Source: Sinorhizobium mexicanum (GTDB taxonomy: Bacteria; Pseudomonadota; Alphaproteobacteria; Rhizobiales; Rhizobiaceae). Taken from it: a stretch of DNA of 64,000 nt. A program made the translations under genes and the position numbers. Of the stretch, positions 18,710 through 28,251 are shown one piece after another. The DNA is taken from NCBI RefSeq assembly GCF_013488225.1, contig NZ_CP041240.1:62001-126000 (forward strand), written 5' to 3'. The stretch's first letter is position 1, and every line of letters starts with the position of its first letter. The notes below the pieces were generated by a model that was not told where the DNA came from, ran no database searches, and was given only the letters and a program-made list of their open reading frames with translations.

Positions 18710-19384
18710 TCAAGCCTGCAGCACGTCCGGGTGCTGAAGGGGCGCATCCTTGATCCAGATATCAGCGCCCTCGGGTCCGGTCATCGCCTCAAGCGGCAGG
18801 CCAGCGGGCAAACGCCCCCAGCTCTGCGCTTCCAGTTGCTCGGCGCCAACTGTCAGGCTGCCGGAAAGCACGAGGAATTCGAGGCCGCGGAAATTTTCGA
18901 CCGTTATGGTGGCCTCGGGCCGCCAGCGCTCGATCGATACGCGTTCCTGCCCGTCGTCGAACAGGATACGCGCTGCCTCGGCTCCCTCGCGCAAGGGTGC
19001 TGTCTCACCCTCGCCAGGCTGGCGAACGATCTGCGTTTCGTCGCCTTCGCGATACTGCCAGAGACGCACGAAGATCGTGCAGCCATCCTTCGACGCCGGC
19101 ACATGGGAGGTGCCGGGCGGGTTGCGGAAGTAGCAGCCTGCGGGATAGTCACCGTGTTCGTCCTGGAACGTGCCCTCGAGCACGAGAATTTCCTCGCCGC
19201 CGCTATGGACGTGGCGGGGGAAGGCGCTTCCCGGCGCATAGCGCACGATCGTGGTGGCGCGCGCAACTTCGCCGCCGACGCGATAGAGCATGCGGCGATC
19301 GACGCCGGCGGACGGACTGGCGACCCAGTCGAGCTTGGCCGAATGGACGATAACCGGTTTCGTCAGGTCTTCATTGATGCGCAT
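18710..19384 (-). CDS. ChrR-like double-cupin protein
   Basis: A 224-residue cytoplasmic protein with a metal-binding cupin in the first half (APGSAFPRHVHSGGEEILVLEGTFQDEHGDYPAGCYFRNPPGTSH) and a weaker second cupin after residue 140 (VENFRGLEFLVLSGSLTV). The His-x-His...Glu...His pattern is that of ChrR/cupin_7 proteins, seen as anti-sigma C-terminal domains or oxygenase-like sensors. No sigma factor is adjacent. Its start overlaps the end of the alcohol dehydrogenase gene by 14 bases, so both belong to one operon. Confidence 0.75.
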   Translation of the reverse strand: MRINEDLTKPVIVHSAKLDWVASPSAGVDRRMLYRVGGEVARATTIVRYAPGSAFPRHVHSGGEEILVLEGTFQDEHGDYPAGCYFRNPPGTSHVPASKDGCTIFVRLWQYREGDETQIVRQPGEGETAPLREGAEAARILFDDGQERVSIERWRPEATITVENFRGLEFLVLSGSLTVGAEQLEAQSWGRLPAGLPLEAMTGPEGADIWIKDAPLQHPDVLQA

Positions 19385-20411
19385 TGATCTGGTCTCCCAT
19401 CGTGAGCACGGTCCGGAACTTCGCGTCCCCGGATCTCATCTTCTGGACGGCTTCCTGGGCTCTCTCCAGCGGCATGGTCTCGATCATCGGTCGCACACCC
19501 GTAAGCACACTGAAATCAAGCGTCTTTTCGTTCTCATACGGGGAGCCGGTGATCGAGCCGATAATGCCCCGCTCAGCCCCCACCAGGTATCCTGTCGAGA
19601 CCGGCAGTGGATCCTTGCCGACGCCAAGCACGATCAGACGCCCCTCCGGCTGTAGCGCGGGCATCAGCGCGGTAACGGCTGTCGGATTGCCGGTCGTGGT
19701 CAGGATCGCTTTCGCGCCGCCCAACCCGTTCAGCACATCTGCGGCGTTTTCGCTCTCCATGTCGATGTAGCGATGCGCGCCCAGGTTCAACGAATCGGTG
19801 GCGATATCCTCGCCTCGACCTACCGCCACCACCCGAAATCCCATCCTGCGGGCATATTGGAGCGCCATGTGGCCGAGGCCTCCGATTCCGAGAATGGCGA
19901 CGGTGTCACCCGCTTCGGCGCCCGATTTTTTCAAGGCATTGAACGTGGCGACACCCGCGCAGAGGATGGGTGCCGCTTCTTCTGACGACAATTCGTCCGG
20001 GATAGAGACAAGGCCTGCTGCACGCGCGATCATCATCTCGGCATAGCCGCCGTCGCAGGAAGATCCGACAATCGGTCGGTTGCGGCAGAGGTTGAAACGT
20101 CCTCGCCGGCACTCGCCGCATTCGTTGCAATGACCGCCCAGACGGCCAACGCCGACGCGCTGTCCCACCTTCCAGATCGATGGCGTGTTTGGACCGAGTG
20201 CTACGATGCAGCCGACGACCTCGTGACCGGGAACACGAGGCGGATCCAGCGCCGGATCGGCCCGGTCGATATCGCTGGCATCGGCGCCGCAGATACCGCA
20301 GGCTTCGACGGCGATCAGCACCTCATTCACCCCTGGCTCCGGCGTTGGCCGCTCCACCAGTTCCAGACGACCGGGTGTCGTGACCTGCATGGCTCGATAG
20401 GTAGTCTTCAT
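19371..20411 (-). CDS. Zinc-dependent alcohol dehydrogenase (MDR family)
   Basis: A 346-residue NAD(P)-dependent dehydrogenase. Catalytic zinc ligands appear in EACGICGAD and PGHEVVG. The structural zinc loop has four cysteines in CNECGECRRGRFNLC, and the Rossmann motif is GIGGLGHMALQYA. Residues after 240 show the usual C-terminal pattern. It lies in an operon with an upstream FAD amine oxidase (4 bases apart) and the downstream cupin. The aldehyde/alcohol substrate is unknown; it may reduce or oxidise the product of the oxidase. Confidence 0.88.
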   Translation of the reverse strand: MKTTYRAMQVTTPGRLELVERPTPEPGVNEVLIAVEACGICGADASDIDRADPALDPPRVPGHEVVGCIVALGPNTPSIWKVGQRVGVGRLGGHCNECGECRRGRFNLCRNRPIVGSSCDGGYAEMMIARAAGLVSIPDELSSEEAAPILCAGVATFNALKKSGAEAGDTVAILGIGGLGHMALQYARRMGFRVVAVGRGEDIATDSLNLGAHRYIDMESENAADVLNGLGGAKAILTTTGNPTAVTALMPALQPEGRLIVLGVGKDPLPVSTGYLVGAERGIIGSITGSPYENEKTLDFSVLTGVRPMIETMPLERAQEAVQKMRSGDAKFRTVLTMGDQINAHQ

Positions 20412-20415
20412 GGTT

Positions 20416-21567
20416 TCAATTCCCCACGGTTTGGGATGCTTCGGTGAAAGCCGTGAATGTGTGCGTCTCGACCTTGCTCAGTCTGCCGATGAGTTCGGTT
20501 GTGATCCGGGTGGCGGCTTCGACCGCACCGGCCAGGTACCCAGGTTCACTGATGCTGGTTTCGCTCCCGGCGAGCGAAATATAATCGCGCCATTTTCCGT
20601 TGACCCATGGCCGTCGATCGGGGGTGGGATGGCCACCGGCCTGCCTGTCGTCCGCAGTTGCAGTCAACGGGTCGTCCGTCCAGTCCTTGAACAATGTCGC
20701 GCGGGGACTGGTGGCCTCCGGCCCGAACATGTGGGCGAGTTGCTGAACCGAAGCGGCGATGATTGCATCGCGTCCGACCGATGCGCGCTCACCCGCCGGG
20801 ACGCCGACGAAGCCAAAAAGCGCGGCTCGGCCCGAGGCGGTTGTCGCATCGTGAATCTCAACCAGGGGCCCCACCATGCTTTGCGCCGTTCCCGAGAGGC
20901 CGGCGTCGCGCCAGAATGGGCGGTCATAGAGTGCGAAGAACTTGGCATGTGGCGCCATCCAGGTCGGGGTTTTCCGCCATCGCTCGGCTGTCGCGTAGTC
21001 GAGCGCTGGCGAAAACAAAAACTTTGCCTCGATGAGACGCGGCGGCAGTGCGAACAGAACATGCGCCGCCTGCTCTTTATGGGACGACCCGCTCGCATCG
21101 ACGTACTGCACAACGACGCCTTCGCCGTCGAGCGAGACGTGCGTCACGCGGGCATTCAGTTGAATGCTTTTTGCGGGCAGGCTTTCGGCAAGCGTCGATA
21201 TGATCGCACCCGTGCCCCCGACGAGCCGCATGGACTGCGGTTCCTGCCGTATTCCGCGATAGCGCTGAGGAGCTTCGCGGGACATCCGCTGAAAGATCAC
21301 GTCGCCATCGCTGTTCTGCTCGAAGTAGTTCAGCCCGAGATGGTGGACGAAGTTGCAGAGCGCTGGCTGCATGTCGGGCCAAAACCACGAGGGGCCAAGA
21401 TCGAAGCCGTCGCCCGATGGTTCACCGCTGGCGTCGATGGAGAGAATGCGTCCGCCCAGGCGCTCACGGGCCTCAAGAAGCTGAAAGCCGAGGCCGGCTT
21501 GATGGAGGAGCCGGGCCGCGGTCAGGCCTGCAAGCCCGCCGCCAACGATCAGAATGGATTGTGACAA
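20416..21567 (-). CDS. FAD-dependent amine oxidase / flavin-containing monoamine oxidase family
   Basis: A 383-residue flavoenzyme. The dinucleotide motif ILIVGGGLAGLTAARLL is at the very N-terminus, LEARERLGGRI follows, LVGGTGAII marks the second conserved block, and the C-terminal FAD loop is ISLAGSETSISEPGYLAGAVEAATR. Such enzymes oxidise amines to aldehydes with H2O2. Next to an alcohol dehydrogenase this suggests a short amine-degradation route; the substrate is unknown. The start at 21567 is preceded by GAGGAGCT. Confidence 0.85.
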   Translation of the reverse strand: MSQSILIVGGGLAGLTAARLLHQAGLGFQLLEARERLGGRILSIDASGEPSGDGFDLGPSWFWPDMQPALCNFVHHLGLNYFEQNSDGDVIFQRMSREAPQRYRGIRQEPQSMRLVGGTGAIISTLAESLPAKSIQLNARVTHVSLDGEGVVVQYVDASGSSHKEQAAHVLFALPPRLIEAKFLFSPALDYATAERWRKTPTWMAPHAKFFALYDRPFWRDAGLSGTAQSMVGPLVEIHDATTASGRAALFGFVGVPAGERASVGRDAIIAASVQQLAHMFGPEATSPRATLFKDWTDDPLTATADDRQAGGHPTPDRRPWVNGKWRDYISLAGSETSISEPGYLAGAVEAATRITTELIGRLSKVETHTFTAFTEASQTVGN

Positions 21568-21626
21568 GGGACAGCTCCTCGTGAAGAGTGAGGGCCGGAT
21601 ATCCGGGCCCTCCAGTACAGCCGGGC

Positions 21627-21860
21627 TTAGGCCACGGCGTAGATGCGGACTTCCGGGGCGGCGGCCAGAAGCGGCTTCAGACCCTCGACGACATCGTCGT
21701 TAAACAGCGCGCTTTCGAGATAGGACTTTGCGTCTAGGACACTGTTGAATCCGTGAAGGACCTGAACAAGTGGGTGACCGGTCGCGAACCTCACGACGTC
21801 GAGATTCCGCACTCGCTCGACCCGGAGTCCGGTCGCAACCTTGCTACTCGCATGTGACAT
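21627..21860 (-). CDS. Small hypothetical protein
   Basis: A 77-residue protein starting MSHASSKVATGLRVERVRNLD. It has a mixed alpha/beta look (VVRFATGHPLVQVLHGF, then acidic FNDDVVEGLKPLL) without cysteines or a signal peptide. It sits between the TPR gene and the amine oxidase gene on the same strand, 8 bases after the TPR stop, which favours a real gene. The ribosome site is weak. I do not recognise the family. Confidence 0.55.
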   Translation of the reverse strand: MSHASSKVATGLRVERVRNLDVVRFATGHPLVQVLHGFNSVLDAKSYLESALFNDDVVEGLKPLLAAAPEVRIYAVA

Positions 21861-21868
21861 AGGGATCT

Positions 21869-23188
21869 TCACGCTGCGAGCAGGCCGTGCCAGCGCGTGT
21901 CGCGCGGCGACGGGCGACGATGAAGGCGGCGGTCGAGCAGCGCACGGGCCTTCACGGCTTCGCCGCTCCGCATGAGGGCGAGGAGGAGCATGTCTTCGAT
22001 CATCTCGCGCTGGGCGCCACTGCCGCCGATGCGCGCGACGTCGACTGCGACCGGCTCCAGGATTCGGGCGCAGCCTGCGTAATCCTCGTCGGCAAAGGAC
22101 AAGGCGGCGCGGCAGATCGCCGGTACGACTGGCCCCGCGGCCAAGGCTCCGGCATCGATCAAGCCAGTCAACACCTGCACACGTTGCTCGACTGCAGCCT
22201 TGTCGCCGACTGCCGCCGCGATTATGGCCATGTGGACATCCGCGAAGGCGAAGCCGGCCTTCTGGAAATATTCCCCGGAATAGGTGGCCGCCGCCGCCCA
22301 CAGCCCCGCCGGCACCGTGTGGCCATAGGCCTGGAGCCGCCACAGGAAGGAGGCCGTGTCGCTGACCACGTTGACCGGCATTCCGGCCGTAACCGATGGC
22401 TGGATGCAATCCGCGTAGATCGCCAGCGCGCGTTCCGGATCATCCCGCTCCAGGGCGCCCAGCGCCGCGTGCCAGGCGATGTGCCCGTGGAGGATGCCGG
22501 TGCGGTCGTAGCGAGGCAGCCAGTCCGCGATTAGCCTCTCGGCGTCCTCGCCCGCGCCGCCCTCGTACATGGCGTGCGACAGCGCGTGCGCCGCGTTCGC
22601 GTTGTTGGTTCTGAGATCGTAACCACGCTGCGTGAGAGCTCGGCCGAGCGTCACGTTGCCGTTCTCGGCATGAGCCCAGCCTCGGTAGGTGACGAACCAC
22701 CAATCGTCGACGCTGAAATGCCGGGCGTGGCGCTCACAGAGATCTACACGCGCCTGGTCGTGATCCGCCATCCCCGAGAAGGCGAGGAGCCCGAAGGCAC
22801 CAAGAGGCAGCGAGAGGATCAGGATGTCCCGCGGCCAGCTGTCGGCGTGCGCGAGCGCCCGCTGCAGCGCCTTTGCCGACTGGCCGTTGATGGCAAGCGA
22901 AAGGACCTCCACATGGCTCCGCTCCCTCTCGGTCCCGCGCCGGGCGACGATCTCTTCCGCCGTCGCGATTCGCGCCTTCGCCTCGGTCAGTTCCGTGCGG
23001 ATGGCGTGCAGGCGTGCGCGTGCCGCATGGGCGAGAGCGAAATCCGGGTCTGCTGCGATGGCCGCCTCCAAGGCTTCCGCGGTGCCGGGCCAAGTCGACA
23101 GGAGCAGGTCGACCCCCTCCCGATAGTGTTCTGCCGCGAGATCGGATGTCGTCGAGAGTGGTAGGCCACGGCTGTCGAGGTGGGTCAT
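21869..23188 (-). CDS. Tetratricopeptide-repeat protein (TPR-like, ~440 aa)
   Basis: A helical-repeat protein without a signal peptide, probably cytoplasmic. Repeated Ala-rich helix pairs are seen throughout: EALEAAIAADPDFALAHAAR, ALQRALAHADSWPRD, AHALSHAMYEGGAGEDA, and ALERDDPERALAIYADC. The length and pattern fit the ~440-residue TPR family often called tetratricopeptide-38-like. ATG at 23188 is chosen because GAGGACC precedes it; an upstream in-frame start at 23221 is less likely. A good -10 box, TATAAT, lies at 23244-23239 on the minus strand. It leads the TPR/hypothetical/oxidase/dehydrogenase/cupin run. Confidence 0.78.
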   Translation of the reverse strand: MTHLDSRGLPLSTTSDLAAEHYREGVDLLLSTWPGTAEALEAAIAADPDFALAHAARARLHAIRTELTEAKARIATAEEIVARRGTERERSHVEVLSLAINGQSAKALQRALAHADSWPRDILILSLPLGAFGLLAFSGMADHDQARVDLCERHARHFSVDDWWFVTYRGWAHAENGNVTLGRALTQRGYDLRTNNANAAHALSHAMYEGGAGEDAERLIADWLPRYDRTGILHGHIAWHAALGALERDDPERALAIYADCIQPSVTAGMPVNVVSDTASFLWRLQAYGHTVPAGLWAAAATYSGEYFQKAGFAFADVHMAIIAAAVGDKAAVEQRVQVLTGLIDAGALAAGPVVPAICRAALSFADEDYAGCARILEPVAVDVARIGGSGAQREMIEDMLLLALMRSGEAVKARALLDRRLHRRPSPRDTRWHGLLAA

Positions 23189-23238
23189 GGCAGGGTCCTC
23201 ATTCCAGGATCGGGCACGCATCAGCGCCCATTTCGGCG

Positions 23239-23244
23239 ATTATA
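23239..23244 (-). promoter_or_regulatory. TATAAT -10 box for the TPR operon
   Basis: On the minus strand TATAAT stands 51 bases before the chosen ATG of the TPR gene. A matching -35 box is poor (AATACA at 17-bp spacing), so this is a weak promoter call. The rest of the gap to 23547 has no gene. Confidence 0.4.
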
Positions 23245-23547
23245 CGGGATTGCCCCCTGGCTGTATTTTGACAGTCTGCCAATTTATGTAGAAGCCCCGC
23301 CAAACTGTGTCTGGACAAGACATTGGGAGACGATCCGCGCAGCAGCTCGCCGGGCGCCGCCCCTTCGATGGCTTGAGTTGACCGATCGACAATTGCACTG
23401 CCTCGTGAGGAGGTGCCATTCCGGCGCAATGGCGCGTCCGGCAACGCTGCGGAGCACTCGCGAGATAGCGAAGCCAGAGGAACCTGATAGTCACGGCGTT
23501 GCCGTAAGGCTTGCTGTTGCCAAGTTTCCCTGTGCGCTGAAGGCCAA

Positions 23548-24594
23548 TCAGTTTGCGCGTAGCCCCTGCGATGTAAACAAGTGGACCCTTTTTATGTCGG
23601 GGGCGACCATGACCGTCTGGCCGGGTTGAAGATCGATCCGGTCGCGCAGCACGAGGTTCACGTCTGCCGGGCCGAGCTTCGCCAGCACATGTGTTTCGGA
23701 CCCGGTCGGCTCGACCACGACCACACCAGCGGGGACACCATGCTCGCCAATCGTCAGATGTTCCGGACGGACACCGTAGACCGCCGCCGTCCCGCCTTGA
23801 TAGCCATCGGGTAGTGGAAGCGCTACCCCGCCATCGGTGACAAACTGCCCATTGGCGATTGCCCCCTCGAAGAGGTTCATCGCAGGCGAGCCGATGAAGG
23901 TTGCGACGAAGGTGTTGGCGGGCCGGTCGTAAAGTTCCAACGGTTTACCGATCTGCTCGACGTTGCCGCCACGCATGACGACGATCCGGTCGGCCATCGT
24001 CATCGCCTCGATCTGGTCGTGGGTGACGTAGACCGTGCTGGTTTTCAGCCGCTGATGCAGGTCCTTGATTTCGGCGCGCATGGTGACGCGGAGCTTCGCG
24101 TCAAGGTTCGAAAGCGGCTCGTCAAAAAGGTAGACCTGCGGCTGGCGGACGATCGCCCGTCCCATCGCGACGCGCTGCCGCTGGCCACCGGAAAGCTGTT
24201 TCGGCAGGCGATCGAGCAGCGGCCCGAGCGCCAGGATGTCGGCAGCTTCGCGCACGCTCTTTTCGATCGTGGCCCTGTCCTGGCCCTTCAGCTTAAGCGC
24301 GAAGCCCATGTTTTCCGCAACGGTCATGTGCGGATAAAGGGCATAGCTCTGGAAGACCATGGCGATGTCACGCTCCTTCGGAGCCACGTCGTTGACGATG
24401 CGGCCACCGATGCGGATCTGGCCGCCGCTGATGTCCTCAAGTCCCGCAAGCATGCGCAACAGGGTCGACTTGCCACAGCCGGAAGGGCCGACGAGGGTGA
24501 CGAACTCACCATCTTCGATGTTCATGGAGATGTCATGAATCACCGGAACGGCGCCGTATTGTTTGCGAACCTGATCCATTGAGACGGATGCCAT
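23548..24594 (-). CDS. Sugar ABC transporter ATPase (MsmK/UgpC family)
   Basis: A 348-residue nucleotide-binding subunit for a carbohydrate importer. Walker A GPSGCGKST, signature LSGGQRQRVAMGRAI, Walker B VYLFDEPLSNLD and switch His in YVTHDQIEAMT are intact. A C-terminal OB-fold (TOBE) regulatory domain follows (~240-348). It is the last gene of the fructan operon, 24 bases after the GH32 gene. It should energise the two permeases encoded upstream. Confidence 0.92.
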   Translation of the reverse strand: MASVSMDQVRKQYGAVPVIHDISMNIEDGEFVTLVGPSGCGKSTLLRMLAGLEDISGGQIRIGGRIVNDVAPKERDIAMVFQSYALYPHMTVAENMGFALKLKGQDRATIEKSVREAADILALGPLLDRLPKQLSGGQRQRVAMGRAIVRQPQVYLFDEPLSNLDAKLRVTMRAEIKDLHQRLKTSTVYVTHDQIEAMTMADRIVVMRGGNVEQIGKPLELYDRPANTFVATFIGSPAMNLFEGAIANGQFVTDGGVALPLPDGYQGGTAAVYGVRPEHLTIGEHGVPAGVVVVEPTGSETHVLAKLGPADVNLVLRDRIDLQPGQTVMVAPDIKRVHLFTSQGLRAN

Positions 24595-24618
24595 GAAATT
24601 TCTCCTTTTGAGTCTCAG

Positions 24619-26340
24619 CTAGAGCTTGAGCTGCCAGATCTTTGCGGCGGCGACATTGCCTTTGGGCGCGCTGAGGTAGGCGGAACGAACGCCTGCAAAT
24701 CCGTGCAAACGCTTGGTCCCGGTCCAGCGACCGTTATCGGCAAAAACCTCGATCGACCCCATGTCGAGGAAGATGCGAAGCGTCGAGGGCGTTGCCCCGG
24801 CTGCGATGTAGCGGGGCAGCAATTTGCCGTCGGGAACGTCGTAGACGATGCTCAGGCCCTCCGGATCGAGCCGGACACCGAGCTCGACGTCGGGATGGTC
24901 GAATTCGAGATCGAAGGCGGCGCCGGGGGCGGCGAGATCGATCACGATCTCAACCGCTCCGTTGGCGAGTTCCACCTTGTCTCCGCAAAGCAGTCGGCGC
25001 TCGTCGATCAAATCTTGGCGCAAGCTGTCGACCTCATCGACCGGTGGGGTCAGCAACACACCCTCATCAAGCAGTACCCGGCGGGGGAGCGTCATGGCGG
25101 TGGGAAAATCGATCCTCTTCGAAATCTCCGTCCAATTCGCAAGCCACGCAATGCCCACGGGGCCGGAATGGTCGACGAAGGCCTGGAAGGCATAGGCGTC
25201 GGTGGCAAAATCGAGTTCCTGCTCGAATTCCTTGACGAAGGTGCTGCCGTCGAAGCGGCCGACGGTTGCAAGCGTTATGTTGCGTCGCGCCGTTGCCGGA
25301 TCGCGGCTGGTGAGCAGTCCGAAGATCAGCGCCCAACGGGTTTGCGGATCGTCGGCAGGACCACCGAGCGGCACCATGCAAGGGCATTCGGCCGCCGTCA
25401 TGCCGAAGCGGTTCTCGCGGTGAAGAGTCCCGACGAAGCTCCAGCCAACCGCGGCGTCCGGATCGGCTGTCTCGTAGAGCAGGATTACTCCCCCCGCGTG
25501 ATCGCGGCTGCCAAGGAGCATCTTCCAGCGGCCGTCCGGACCTTTGATCACGTAGGGGTCACGGAAATCGAGCGTCAGGTCGAGGCCGGCCGGCCGTTCC
25601 GGCAGGATGATCTCCGCCGGACCGGCGCTGATCTGGTCGCGACTGACGGCAGTCAACTGGATCTGCTCTTCCGGCTCGCGGTCCTTGACCTGCTGGGTGA
25701 AGAAGACACGGATCCCGGGATCCTCTCCCGCAAGGGGAATTGCCGAGCCGGAGAAGGCGCCGCCGCGGCCGTCCGCGCGGGCCGAGAGTCCCTCCGACGG
25801 AAACAGAAAGATCGGCAGGTGCTTCCAGCGAAGATAGTCGTCCGAGACTGCATGGCCCCAATGCATTGTGTTCCAGCGGAGGCTATGGGGATAGTGCTGA
25901 TAGAAGAGATGAACCTTGTCGCCGAAACGGCCGAAACCGTTCGGGTCGTTCATCCAGCCGAAAGGCGGGCGGAAGTGATAGCTGCCGGGGACGGGGGGTG
26001 TCGAATTGGCCTCGCCGCTGTAAAGAACAACGATGCCTTTTTCCAAGACGTCCGCTTCCGAAAAAGCATAGACGATGGAGAGTTTGGTGGTCCTGGCGTC
26101 ATAGCTGAAAGAGGTTTCGCCGGCGGTTTCGATCAGCAGCGCCCGAAACTCGAACTCCTCGGTGTTTCGCGCCGTTATGCGACCAATTTCCTGTCCGTCC
26201 TCGCTCGCTTTCAGCTCGGCCGGCGTACCCGTATCGACTGGCTTCAGCCACGCATGCAGCGTGGTCCCGGCGGCAAGCGCGGCCCTCAGCGTTTTCAGGC
26301 TGCCGTCGAGAAGGGAAGAGGGGGGCGTATGGCCTGTCAT
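24619..26340 (-). CDS. Glycoside hydrolase family 32 (sucrose/fructan hydrolase)
   Basis: A 573-residue beta-fructosidase that splits sucrose, levan or inulin-type oligosaccharides. All three active-site blocks are present: WMNDPNG with nucleophile Asp132, RDP (260-262), and the acid/base Glu318 in AAECP. After the five-bladed propeller comes a C-terminal beta-sandwich with SIEVFADNGRW. The first ~115 residues are an extra N-terminal beta-rich domain, possibly sugar-binding. No signal peptide is seen, so it likely acts in the cytoplasm on sugars imported by the neighbouring ABC system. Its stop is 3 bases before the permease stop/start boundary. Confidence 0.92.
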   Translation of the reverse strand: MTGHTPPSSLLDGSLKTLRAALAAGTTLHAWLKPVDTGTPAELKASEDGQEIGRITARNTEEFEFRALLIETAGETSFSYDARTTKLSIVYAFSEADVLEKGIVVLYSGEANSTPPVPGSYHFRPPFGWMNDPNGFGRFGDKVHLFYQHYPHSLRWNTMHWGHAVSDDYLRWKHLPIFLFPSEGLSARADGRGGAFSGSAIPLAGEDPGIRVFFTQQVKDREPEEQIQLTAVSRDQISAGPAEIILPERPAGLDLTLDFRDPYVIKGPDGRWKMLLGSRDHAGGVILLYETADPDAAVGWSFVGTLHRENRFGMTAAECPCMVPLGGPADDPQTRWALIFGLLTSRDPATARRNITLATVGRFDGSTFVKEFEQELDFATDAYAFQAFVDHSGPVGIAWLANWTEISKRIDFPTAMTLPRRVLLDEGVLLTPPVDEVDSLRQDLIDERRLLCGDKVELANGAVEIVIDLAAPGAAFDLEFDHPDVELGVRLDPEGLSIVYDVPDGKLLPRYIAAGATPSTLRIFLDMGSIEVFADNGRWTGTKRLHGFAGVRSAYLSAPKGNVAAAKIWQLKL

Positions 26341-26343
26341 TGA

Positions 26344-27237
26344 TCAACCTTTCACGGCGGAGCCAATAAAGGAACTCACGAACCAGCGCTGGAAGGCGAG
26401 GTAGAGAGCGAGGATCGGGATCATCATCAGGACGGACGCCGCCATGGCGCGGTCCCAATAGATGCTGTCCTGACCGAAGAAGGTGGCGATGGCGACAGCG
26501 ATCGGTCGGGCATAGTCGGTCTGCGTTACCAGGATGGGCCAGAGATACTGGTTCCATGTCTCGATGCCCATGAGGATCGATACGGTGGCGAGCGCCGGCA
26601 GGCTCAAGGGCAGGAAGATCGAACGGTAGATGCGGAAGACCGAGGCGCCATCCATTTCGGCCGCTTCGAAGAGCTCTTTCGGAAGCTGGGCGAAGAACTG
26701 GTAGAACAGGAAGATGTAAAGGGGGCTGGCGATCCAGGGGACGATCTGCACCGCAAACGTGTCGGTCATGCTGGCGCGCGAAACCATGATGACGAGCGGC
26801 ATGATGATGCTCTCCTGCGGGATCACATAGAGAGCAATGACCAGGGACAGGACCAGGGCGCGGCCGCGCAGCGAACCCCAGGCGAGCACGAAGCCCGCCA
26901 TCGAATTGACGACCAGGCCAGCGCCGACCGTGCAGGCGAGAATGAACAGCGAGTTCAGAAGATAGCGGCCGAAGGCGAGCTCACCTGAGAGATTGCTCAC
27001 TTCCGCGAAATTGGAGAGTGTCGGGTTGGAGACCCAAAAGGCTCGGAAACTGCCCATGTCGGCCAGAATCTGAAAGCGGTCGTCCTTGAGGCTGGCGATC
27101 AAGAGCATGAACAGCGGCGACACGATAACGAGCGCGATAACGAGGATGCACGCTGTCTGAACGAGGCGCAGCGAACCGATCGCGGAGCGCTCGCGCTTTG
27201 CCTCTGTCTGCAAGGTGGGGATAGCGAGATCAGACAT
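26344..27237 (-). CDS. Sugar ABC permease (MalG-type)
   Basis: A 297-residue inner-membrane subunit with six predicted helices. The EAA motif is EAAEMDGASVFRIYRSIFLPLSLPAL, followed by the C-terminal FVSSFIGSAVKG typical of MalG-like proteins. It overlaps the upstream MalF-type permease gene by 8 bases, so the two are coupled. Substrate is inferred from the GH32 gene next door: fructo-oligosaccharides or sucrose. Confidence 0.92.
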   Translation of the reverse strand: MSDLAIPTLQTEAKRERSAIGSLRLVQTACILVIALVIVSPLFMLLIASLKDDRFQILADMGSFRAFWVSNPTLSNFAEVSNLSGELAFGRYLLNSLFILACTVGAGLVVNSMAGFVLAWGSLRGRALVLSLVIALYVIPQESIIMPLVIMVSRASMTDTFAVQIVPWIASPLYIFLFYQFFAQLPKELFEAAEMDGASVFRIYRSIFLPLSLPALATVSILMGIETWNQYLWPILVTQTDYARPIAVAIATFFGQDSIYWDRAMAASVLMMIPILALYLAFQRWFVSSFIGSAVKG

Positions 27238-28171
27238 CGAAACGCCTCAGGAGTTGGCGCTGCACGAGCGCGATAACGAGAACGATGAGGAAGAGAATGA
27301 CCGAGACGGCCGAGGCGTAACCAAGCTTTTGCTCTTCGAAGCCGGCGCGCACCATGTAGTGGACGACAGTTTCGGTGCTGCTTTTCGGGCCGCCCTGGGT
27401 CAGGATCGCCACCTGGGTATAAAGCTTGAAAGCTTGGATGGTGGTGATCACCAGAACGAAGACATGCGTGGGTCTCAGGCCCGGCATGGTGACGTGCCAG
27501 AAGCGCTGCAATGCGTTGGCGCCGTCGATCCTGGCAGCATCGTAGAGTTCATCAGGAATGCCCTGGAGGCCGGCGAGATAGACGATCATCTGAAAGCCGT
27601 ATGCCTGCCAGGCCGACAGCAGGACGATCGAGAACATCGCCCAGTTCGGGTCGCCGAGCCAGTCGATCGGCTCGATGCGGCCACCGGAGAGGAAGCCGAT
27701 CACCTGATTGAGGGGGCCGGTCGGATACTGGAAGAGCGTGCCCCAGATCACACAGACGACGACCATCGACGTAATCGCCGGCAGGAAGAACACGCCGCGG
27801 AAGAAATTGCGGAACGGAAGCTTCTGGTGGAGCAGCAGTGCGGTGGCGAAAGCCAGGCCGCACTGCACCGGAAGGATCCAGAAGGTGAAGCGCGAGACGT
27901 TCCAGAGTGACGTCCAGAAGAGATCATCCTTGAAGATGCGCAGGAAGTTAGTGAAACCGATGAAACGGGCGGGGGTCGGGCGCGGCACCAGTGGCTGGTT
28001 GGTCATCGCCGTCCAGAACGACAGGAGAAATGGCACGACGAGGAAGATCGTCAGCAAGACCACTGCAGGAGCGAGCATGCCGACTTCCTGGAACAGGCGG
28101 CCTCTGTCTCTCAGCCGTGCTGGGCGTGCTGCGACAGCCGTTGCTGGCAGCGCCGGTTGCTGCAAGGTCAT
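27230..28171 (-). CDS. Sugar ABC permease (MalF-type)
   Basis: A 313-residue inner-membrane subunit, six helices, with the EAA-like loop YDAARIDGANALQRFWHVTMPGLRP. It carries a proline- and arginine-rich cytoplasmic N-terminus (PARLRDRGRL). It should heterodimerise with the MalG-type subunit. It lies 80 bases downstream of the binding-protein gene, and the ATG follows GAGGAGAT. Confidence 0.92.
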   Translation of the reverse strand: MTLQQPALPATAVAARPARLRDRGRLFQEVGMLAPAVVLLTIFLVVPFLLSFWTAMTNQPLVPRPTPARFIGFTNFLRIFKDDLFWTSLWNVSRFTFWILPVQCGLAFATALLLHQKLPFRNFFRGVFFLPAITSMVVVCVIWGTLFQYPTGPLNQVIGFLSGGRIEPIDWLGDPNWAMFSIVLLSAWQAYGFQMIVYLAGLQGIPDELYDAARIDGANALQRFWHVTMPGLRPTHVFVLVITTIQAFKLYTQVAILTQGGPKSSTETVVHYMVRAGFEEQKLGYASAVSVILFLIVLVIALVQRQLLRRFDV

Positions 28172-28251
28172 GATCTCCTCCTCATTTGAAAACGCATCGC
28201 TTGTTCAATCGGCGGCCGCGCGCCTTTGCGCCACGCGGCCGCACGCGAGCG

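Noticed and set aside
24703..26343. A 546-codon plus-strand open frame
   Set aside because: It is the exact antisense of the GH32 gene, which has all catalytic motifs; the plus frame has no domain.
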